DNA from: Macrolepiota albuminosa
Lineage: Eukaryota; Basidiomycota; Agaricomycetes; Agaricales; Agaricaceae
Length of the DNA: 64,000 bases
Assembly (NCBI GenBank): GCA_027475525.1
Contig: JAMWFC010000083.1
Span: 62,001-126,000 of the forward strand
Direction: 5' to 3'
Part shown: positions 56,117 to 64,000 of the stretch, in pieces
Position numbering within the stretch: position 1 is the stretch's first letter
Layout of the letters: each line of letters begins with the position of its first letter
Notes under the pieces: generated by a model
What the model was told of the DNA's origin: nothing
Databases searched by the model: none
Seen by the model: the letters and a program-made list of their open reading frames with translations, nothing else
Program-made: the position numbers and the translations under genes

Positions 56117-58435
56117 GTTGAAAATCTAATAGAAGTTGGAACAGGTCCACTCGTGTTAGGTGAATGTAATGCTAAAATTCCTTGAATTGCTGACGCCTTT
56201 TATGGCTGGTTGAATCGATGTAAAACTAGGGTGCCGCACAGCGATGCTGTGCATCGGTGATATCTGGAAAGGTTCATCCTCCAAAGGGTGAAGAAGCCGT
56301 CCGTAAGGTGCGGAGAAACGTCCGTATTGGAGGAAATACTTATGTCAGTCGCCGACGTAAGTGGCATCTATAAATTGAGTGGCGTATGCATGACAATGAT
56401 ACCCGAGGCACGCACAAGCGCCAAGGAGTATGTGGAAAGATACATCGATTCCTCATTGTTGTAGAACATACATATCCGTCACATGGCGATCAATAAACTT
56501 CACCAATTACTCAAGGGAACGATACACTCAACGGAGGTTTCCAAGGATCGAGAATGAAGAACCTGTTTCCGTCTCGGGAAGGTGCGATGTTATGGATATG
56601 GTCCTAAAGACTCTGCGCTAGAACCAGTTACGAAGAGCAAAGAACAGTTTTCTGGCTTGGCGGTTGTAAGCTCGCAGTGAATCAACAAAAAGGTAATACG
56701 GAGACCGTGACATTGAGATGCGCGGAGCAACGCAAACTGGTGTCCTCAACCGCGTAGCCATGCCGAAAGTGATATAGCGCGCGTCAAATCCAGATCTAGA
56801 CCTGGCGGAAAGCAAGCACAACCCAGGGTACAATAGATATATTTCTATAGTATGTTCAGTAAATTTTCACATTTTGACTCACTAAACCCCTAACGACATT
56901 GCGCCGCGGCAAGGGTAAAAGTTTCGACAGGGCCACTCAGGCACATTAAGCGTATAGCCCTCTAGGGAACCTTCTGGACACCGACTTACTCGAAAAAGGT
57001 ATGGACCAAGGTGACTTCGAAGCTCTGTTTCGAAACTTGGAAGGGAAAAAGTGCAACGACTGTAAACAAAGATTGATTGAGGGCGGCGATAACAGAGCCC
57101 CGACATGAACAATACGTGGGTTTTACACGGTTTTCGCCCATGCGAAGGGGCTCATCAGAGGGCTTAACCGCTACCCTAAACCGTCCCACAATTCTATAGA
57201 GATGTGAATTCTCTGTAGCACATATATGCCATGTGTCTACCCAGCATAGGATTTACTGAGGGGGAGTATAGCAGCCTGTGCATCCTGCCCGGACAGGACC
57301 GGCCCAGGGACCCCGAACAGGTGGGTATTAAAGGTGGGGAAGAGCGTCTGGCCAAGGCCCACTTGCCACATTGGACTCCCGCTCTGATGAGAGCCGAGAG
57401 CCGACGCCCGGCGCGCTTTGAATTACGCTGCGCGGCTTTTGTGACCCATGACATTGCACATTGTGCAAGCACCCACAGGGTACAAGCGGTTGGGTCATGA
57501 TGTGCCGCGCGATCGGCGTTCACCAAAGTTGTGGCCGAAAGTACCCTTGGAAAACCTCCCTCTGTGGTGCTTGAACCGCAGACTAAAGGCTAACAGGAAA
57601 ATGAGTTTTTTCATTATTCAAATGAGTTCTGGCTGGACTTAGTCCTTACTCGTCTTACACAAACTCAATACAAACTGCAAGTTATGTAACTAAGTACCGG
57701 CCATGAAATAAGTCATGAGCCTCCTTTCGAGGTACGTCTACCTCGGTTCGAGATTCCAATGAATATAATGGCTCAGGGGATGTATAGCCCAGATTCAAGT
57801 CGTGAAACTCGGGCGCCGCCAGTTTCAAGGTCCAGACTGGGAGAAACAGCAAACTTTAAACTTGAGTCTTGGGCTGCTCCTAACATAACACTTAATTTGG
57901 ATTGGAGCCAGCTAACTCAATACTGAACGTTCCAAGATGCTTGGAAGTGAAGCACAAATTTCTCACAGTCTTACACAGTTAATATTACCAACGTCACTGC
58001 CTCTTCTTTGTGTAGTGAAGCCTGTTGTTGATCTTTTCAAATTTTTAGGAAGCTATACAAGCCATGAAATCTTCTAAGAGGTATTGATTACTGATTCATT
58101 CATATTTTGTTCTCATTTTCATGCAATGTGAGCCTGGGGAAAGTGCAGCATTGAAATCAACCCTTACGAAAGTCGTCTCTCAATATTCCAATGGATCAGA
58201 ACAGATGCTCGGATGGCGGATTTTTCGGCCCGGACCACACTTCTGCTTGCATTCACCCTCGCCTGCTCATTGCTGCTTTCAATCGCTGATCAGAAGGCTA
58301 TAGGTGTAGTGAAATAGGAACACGCATTCCGTCCGAGTTTGTACAAGCCCTCGAACTTTCCGTATACATTCCGAAAAGTACATAAGAAAAGCTGAATTGA
58401 AAACATTTCGATCCAAGAGACAACACCCGAGATCA
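56117..58435. other. Long intergenic region, nothing recognised
   Basis: 2.3 kb without a supported gene. There are short frames on both strands (for example minus 56833-56618 and plus 57231-57500) without recognisable motifs or consistent splice structure. A perfect short hairpin, GCACAGC-GAT-GCTGTGC, lies near 56234-56250. The region must contain the promoters of the peroxidase (left) and the 5-oxoprolinase (right). Confidence 0.5.
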
Positions 58436-61278
58436 ATGGCTCACAACATACCCGATCGCTCAATCCGGATCTGTGCTGATAGAGGAGGGACTTTTTGTGA
58501 TCTCCATGCGTACGCAAAGGTTGCTATCAAACGTCTTTTATTTATCCTTTGTTCTCCCAGATCATATCCTGACCCTGAAAACCCTGAAGAGAGGAAAGAA
58601 ATCGTTGTCAAACTCCGTATGATTAAATATCTCGCACGTCCAGGCAATATCGACTAAAAGTCTGTCTGTTTTTAGTCTCACAGGATCCTGGAAACTACAG
58701 CGACGCGCCTACAGAAGGTATACGGCGTGTACTGGAAACAATCACAGGACAAAAGATACCGAGAAATTCAGTCCTGAAAACAGATAAAATAGGTATATGA
58801 AATCATGCTTTTGAACCCGCAATGAGGACTGACGCTTGATACAGACTACATCCGTCTCTCCACGACAGTTGCTACAAATGCACTACTGGAGCGTAAAGGA
58901 CATAAACACGCCCTCTTGATCACTCGCGGGTTCAAAGATCTCCTCCTCATTGGTAACCAGTCACGTCCAAGGATCTTCGATCTAAACATTCGTCGTCCAC
59001 CACCTTTATATTCAACAGTCGTAGAAGTTGACGAACGTGTCACACTCGTGGGATACACGTCTGACCCTCAGGCTGAGGAGCATGCTATACTGTTTGATCA
59101 AGATGGAAATGTGAGAAAGGCATATAGCGGGAAGGGATGGGATGGTCAAGGTTACGCTGAGGGGCCAGGAGAAATTGTCAGAGGTATTTCTGGGGAGGCA
59201 GTGCGCATATTGAAGCGACCTGGTGAGCTATCTTTCTCTTATCTGTTCTTGGATACTTTTCTAATGTCACCTTGTAGATGTCGATGCTATTAAACAAGAT
59301 CTCCGAAGACTTTATGACGAGGGATATCGCTCTCTTGCCATCGTTTTCGTTCACTCCTACACATTCCCAAACCACGAACGACTTGTTGGAGATCTCGCAC
59401 GTTCAATTGGTTTCACCCAGGTCTCAGAATCAGCTCAACTACTCCCTATGATAAAAATGGTACCGCGCGGGGTGTCTTCGACTGCCGACGCGTATCTTAC
59501 GCCAATTCTTCGCGATTACCTTGATGGATTTTTTAAAGGCTTTGACGAGAAGCTGAAAGGTGGTCATGTCAGCGGTGCGAGAGTGGAGTTCATGGGAAGT
59601 GATGGTGGTCTTGTTGATCTAGACAATTTTTCTGGCCTGAAGAGCATCCTGAGTGGTCCGGCAGGCGGTGTTGTAGGTTACGCCTTGACGAGTTGGGATC
59701 CGAAGAAGAAATATCCTATCATCGGGTTAGTCGAAAAACATGCTCCAAAAGTTGTTATTGATATTCATTCTGTCAGGTTGGACGTCGGGGGAACTTCAAC
59801 GGATGTTTCTCGGTTTGACGGGAGATACGAAGTTGTTTACGAAACCACTACAGCTGGTGTGACGATTCAGTCTCCTCAACTTGACATAAACACCGTCGCC
59901 GCGGGCGGTGGTTCTTGTTTGACTTTCCGCAATGGCCTTTTCTTGGCCGGACCGGAGAGTGCTGGAGCCGAACCTGGGCCTGCTTGCTATCGGTTGAGTA
60001 TAGCCACATTCAGATAGCGGGCCTGTCAATACTGATGTATTGTATTGTATAGGAAAGGAGGGCCGCTAGCTGTCACTGATGCGAACTTACTTCTCGGTCG
60101 TCTGATTCCAGACTACTTCCCAAAAATTTTCGGGAAATCAGAAAAAGAACCTCTCGATGTGGACGCGTCCCGGGTCGCCTTTGAGAAACTTGTGGAGGAA
60201 ATCAATGCCAGCCATGATGGAGAGCTATCACTCGACGAGGTAGTGTATGGGTATGTCGCTCCTCTTTATCGCGTTCCCTTCTCTCTCAGTCATCATATCC
60301 AAGATTCATCAAGGTTGCAAACGAGACAATGTGCCGGCCGATACGCGCTTTGACTGAAGCGCGGGGTCATGCTACTTCAAAACACATGTAATGTGTCGTG
60401 CTGTCAAAGCTCCTCCTTCAGTTGCTCACTTCGATATTGAAGATTAGCCAGCTTCGGAGGTGCTGGTGGTCAGCATGCTTGCGAGATTGCAAGCCTTCTC
60501 GGCATCCGGACAATATTGATACATCGATACAGTTCCATTCTTTCGGCCTACGGACTTGCACTTGCAGACAGGTATTTCCGTTACAACTTTATGGAACATA
60601 CTGACCATGAGACTAATTCGTATCTGCAGAGTTTACGAGCTGCAAGAACCATGTTCCACTTTTTACACTGCAAACAATAAGACATCTCTGATTGAACGTC
60701 TGGATAAATTGACGAACGGTGTGAAGAATGAACTGAGGAGACAAGGCTTTGAAGAGAAGCGCATTCATATAGAGCGCATGCTGAACATGCGCTTCGAAGG
60801 AACCGATACTGCACTAATGGTTCTGGCCGCGCCCGACGGATATGAAGACTATGAAGCCGCGTTCTATAAAGCGTATAGATCGGAGTTTGGCTTCGTGCTC
60901 GAGACTAAAAGCATCATTGTGGATGACATCAAAGTATGTGAGATTCAAACTCGGGATCACCATAATTTACTGACCTTTGGATAGGTCCGCGGTATTGGAA
61001 AGACGTTCGACGATCTTGGAGAGTCTGTCTACTCCGAGGTCGACAGGTTGACTACCAATCGAGTAGATGAATCAAAAGCAGACTCCACATACAGCGTGTA
61101 TTTCGATCATGTCGGTCGGGTGGACCATACCCCCGTTTTCCTGCTAGATAACCTCTCGGTTGGCGATACCCTTGAAGGACCTGCCATGATCATTGATCAA
61201 ACACAAACTATTGTCCTCGTTCCCGGTGCTTGTGCGGTGCTGACAAGTAAACATCTGTATATCACTCTGAATTCATAA
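58436..61278 (+). CDS. OXP1: 5-oxoprolinase, hydantoinase-A half only
   Basis: 5-oxoprolinase opens 5-oxoproline to glutamate with ATP in glutathione turnover. Exons 58436-58509, 58561-58616, 58676-58792, 58845-59222, 59278-59725, 59777-59992, 60053-60250, 60304-60387, 60452-60571, 60630-60933 and 60985-61278 join in one frame to 762 residues. Seen are the start [81 protein letters not shown] and [13 protein letters not shown], all of the hydantoinase A and acetone-carboxylase-like part. The frame stops with TAA after [13 protein letters not shown], where full eukaryotic enzymes of nearly 1300 residues continue into the hydantoinase B half. No HyuB-like sequence follows. Likely truncated and not functional alone, unless the other half is encoded elsewhere. 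Confidence 0.85.
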
Positions 61279-61958
61279 TGAACCCATTTTACTAGTAGTA
61301 TATGTTTGCATGTTTCTATCTTGATTGTTGTATTACTACAGAAGGGAATACGTCTATCTGTCTTGAGGCTGGTTGATTGGATTTATTGGCGTTCTACGAA
61401 CAAGTCGGCTTCCGTCAAGTTCGTAGTCCACAATTTTACTCAAGGTCCCGGACGTCTGTATTGTTTGAAGTCTTGTGAGAGCTGTCAATTGCAATATATT
61501 ATTTGCTAGTTTTGGCATCCTTCGGGCAGACATGATTGATTTTTTTGCGATGATATGCCATATGTATTCGCCTCATCCCTCAGGCGAGACTCTTTTCCCT
61601 GGAGTGATTGCCGATGTACAGCCACTTGGAAACCAGCTTTCCACCCCGATGACACTAGTTGACCATGTATATCCAGCGTGCCACAACCATGCTTTCAGAT
61701 TTTTGATAGACTCGGCTTCTAGAAGGTACTTGTTCTTCCCGTTCTTTCGTTTTATGCCTCTGCAACGGTTGATGGACATAACTAGATATTTTGTTCTTGG
61801 GGGAATATCATTTGACAGTTGCCATCTCTGCCAAATGCGGCTTCGCCCGGTTGCTGATTGACTAAATTTACGCCGAGTTTTACACATGCACCAACCTCAC
61901 TATTTCTGTAGATCTCTTTCATTGACCTTCATCGTCGTCACCGACGATATCGTAGCTC
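61279..61958. other. Intergenic, nothing recognised
   Basis: 680 bases after the oxoprolinase stop. None of the frames resembles the missing hydantoinase B half, and no repeat is seen. It should contain the promoter of the F-box gene. Confidence 0.55.
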
Positions 61959-63894
61959 ATGTCATTCCTTCAACGTAGTCGCTCTCTTGGTCCAAGCTCC
62001 TTCCCTTCTTCATCCAAAAATGTCCCCCCAGCATCCATTCCTTTTCCACCCGGGCAATCAGTGGAGAATACACACGTTGCATCTTTTCCACAGGTGATAT
62101 CTTCCTTCACGAGAGGACGCAAGATTTCTGCAGAGAAGATCATAAGACGCGTCTCGACAATGTTATCCAAAAGTCTGCCCAAGAAGTCTTCTGCTCTCCC
62201 GCCTCGAGGACTCAATATACAGGCCCAGCCAGAGCCACAGTGGAGAGTTGCCAACCCATCTTCCTCCCCTACAGAGTCAGACATGTCGTTTGATGATATT
62301 CGACGACCAAGCGGACTCGGTCGCGCAATATCCATCTCTTCCAACTATTCTCTACCCCCTACTCCGTTCACTGCGACCGATCCAGATTCGCCTTTCCGTT
62401 TTGCGACGAAGAATGATTATGAGAGAACGCGAGCACTTAGCTCTCCTCATTCACACTGGTCAACAGAGGCTCTTGAAAGTGTCACTAACAAGAAATCTCA
62501 GATGCAACGGCCAGTGAGCATCGCTAGGAGGAACAAAGCTTGTCCGCCGCCACCAATGCCACATGAAGTACTGGTCAATATCCTGACTTTTGCTCCACGA
62601 CATGCAGTTGCATCTTGCGCCTTGTCTTCGCGCGACTGGTATGCCGCGGCGAGATTGGTCTTGTACGAGGCTCTCGATTTGCGTACTCTACAACCTGAAA
62701 AGGTCGAATTATTGGTGACTCTACTGGCCTACCGTCATGACTTGGCTGAACTTGTTCGATCATTTGAATGTCATACATGGCCCGACTTTTTTCCGCCTTC
62801 ATCTAACCCTGACAGGCCACAAACCACACGTCCTTCGTTCTCCCCGGCACTAACTGCAGTCTTCACCATCGCTTTCCAGAATATGTATCTGGTCACGTCC
62901 CTTGTCCTTCCTTCCTTTGATCACACCTTCCTTCGCCATCATAGTGCATTCGGACTCAAAAAACTTACGATTCTCTCTCATACCATGTCATCTCATGAAA
63001 CGGATCAATTATTTGCTTGGTTAAATGGACAAACTAATATCACTCATCTCGCATTTCCCAATCTCCTGGACTTGAATAATATTTCCAAATGCCTTACAAT
63101 ACCCACATCTCTTCATTCAACCCTCACTAATGCTTACAGTACTAGTACACCAATCCTTACTCTTTCCAAATCCCTAGCCACGCCTCTTCATCAACTCCCC
63201 GCTGCCTCCCCTTTCGATTCTCCAAATCTCCTCCCTCTTCTCACGACCCTCACCGCGACATCATCAATCATTGACTCCCTGACCGCCAACAAACACCTTG
63301 CTCATTCTCGACCCCTGCGGAATGTTACCCTGAACATCAACAGCACCCTATATACAGGCCTCCGACCATCATCCCTCCTCACCCCATTGCGCGGAATCAC
63401 CACCTTGAGTTTGAAATTCAGCATCGTCGTGGATAAGCGGACTATATTGAAGGTTCTCAGCGCTGGTGCAGTTCTAGCTGCACCATCTGCAGCACTCTCA
63501 TCGTCTCCCGCCAGCGATATCCTGAACTCAGTCGCAAATCGTCGTCCGCAGACTCTCCTTCAGGATCTCGAACTCGTATTGTCAAATTCAGCTCCTGCAA
63601 CAGATCGAGTAAGTCTTTGCACTTCGAAACTTTTGTCAACCAAGGCTAACGGGTCTTTCAAAGTCCATTTATAAGGCAATTTCCACTTCCATCTCTCGTT
63701 ATAAAGGCCTCGTGCGCCTCAGCTGTTGCTTTGCTTCCGACGTTTCGCCAGAAATCGCCATTAAAAAGTCACCAATGCTCGACGAATGTGAGAATGCTGT
63801 TGTCGACGTGTGGGCATCACGTTGCCCTTCCTTACAGGAAGTGACGTTCTTTTCTGGATCCGTGTGGAAACGGATTGAAACCCCTTCAAAATGA
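61959..63894 (+). CDS. F-box protein
   Basis: Two exons, 61959-63608 (donor GTAAGT) and 63664-63894, give 626 residues. The first 200 residues are Ser/Pro-rich and probably disordered. Then comes an F-box-like helix bundle, PPPPMPHEVLVNILTFAPRHAVASCALSSRDWYAAARLVLYEAL, which would bind Skp1 in an SCF ubiquitin ligase. The C-terminal part has irregular leucine-rich units (FGLKKLTILSHTMSS, NITHLAFPNLLDLNNIS, LRNVTLNINSTLYTGL, LTTLSLKFSI-like) as in substrate-binding regions. It ends CPSLQEVTFFSGSVWKRIETPSK. The substrate is unknown. Confidence 0.82.
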
Positions 63895-64000
63895 ATGGAT
63901 TTTTTCTATAGGGATATTTGCTTCTACAATTACCATACACATACACGTATGTATGTAATATGTGACTGCCGATGCAAAATGATGGGTGTGTTAGTACAAA
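63895..64000. other. 3' flank of the F-box gene
   Basis: Only 106 bases, with no recognisable feature besides an alternating CATACACATACACGTATGTATG stretch near 63930-63955. Confidence 0.4.

Noticed and set aside
57740..57765. tRNA-like T-arm GGTTCGAGATTCC
   Set aside because: No matching acceptor stem, D-arm or anticodon arm could be found upstream at the right distance.
61475..61887. Frames after the 5-oxoprolinase as a frameshifted HyuB half
   Set aside because: No residues of the hydantoinase B family are visible in any frame and the length is too short.

Overview
The window is nuclear DNA of a basidiomycete fungus, most likely an Agaricomycete. Core genes are split by many 47-60 base GT-AG introns. 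Most proteins are ordinary fungal housekeeping proteins, and there is a DUF6533-type membrane protein, a family expanded in mushroom-forming fungi. Rhizoctonia-like fungi would fit, but nothing seen fixes the species. All exon boundaries below were placed by eye from splice signals, reading frame and family conservation.

1-28990 is one nested retrotransposon cluster. The outermost element (D) is a Ty1/copia element on the minus strand, with its 5' LTR at 28728-28990 and a gag that starts at 28723. D was entered by a Ty3/gypsy element B (plus strand, 13743-28671, 4-base target duplication TCGG) and by a chromovirus copy A2 (minus strand, 11962-12661 visible). A2 was entered by C, a relative of B (7918-11961 visible). 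C was entered by a second chromovirus A1 (minus strand, 1-7917). B also carries two adjacent MITE copies inside its protease. B and C both hold, between pol and the 3' LTR, a long antisense multi-exon gene encoding a six-cysteine motif like a Zn(II)2Cys6 cluster. This is the most novel content of the window.

29810-37830 holds MEF1 (mitochondrial EF-G), SEC13, MET22 (3'(2'),5'-bisphosphate nucleotidase), all plus strand, and a convergent SAM-dependent O-methyltransferase. 37831-46936 is gene-poor, AT-rich and CpG-poor, with a decayed solo LTR of family B, several repeats, a CACGTG-containing minisatellite and a broken 5' fragment of a DUF6533 gene. The apparently intact DUF6533 gene lies at the far side (46937-48502).

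48894-63894 is again gene-dense: prefoldin subunit 5, a DENND11/LCHN-like protein, exosome subunit RRP45 head-to-head with TRM112, a DyP-type peroxidase, a 5-oxoprolinase that contains only the hydantoinase-A half, and an F-box protein.

An important caution: 17 places carry an exact tandem duplication with a period of exactly 77 bases. They break reading frames, including that of SEC13, and most probably are assembly joins at k=77 that were not collapsed, not biology.
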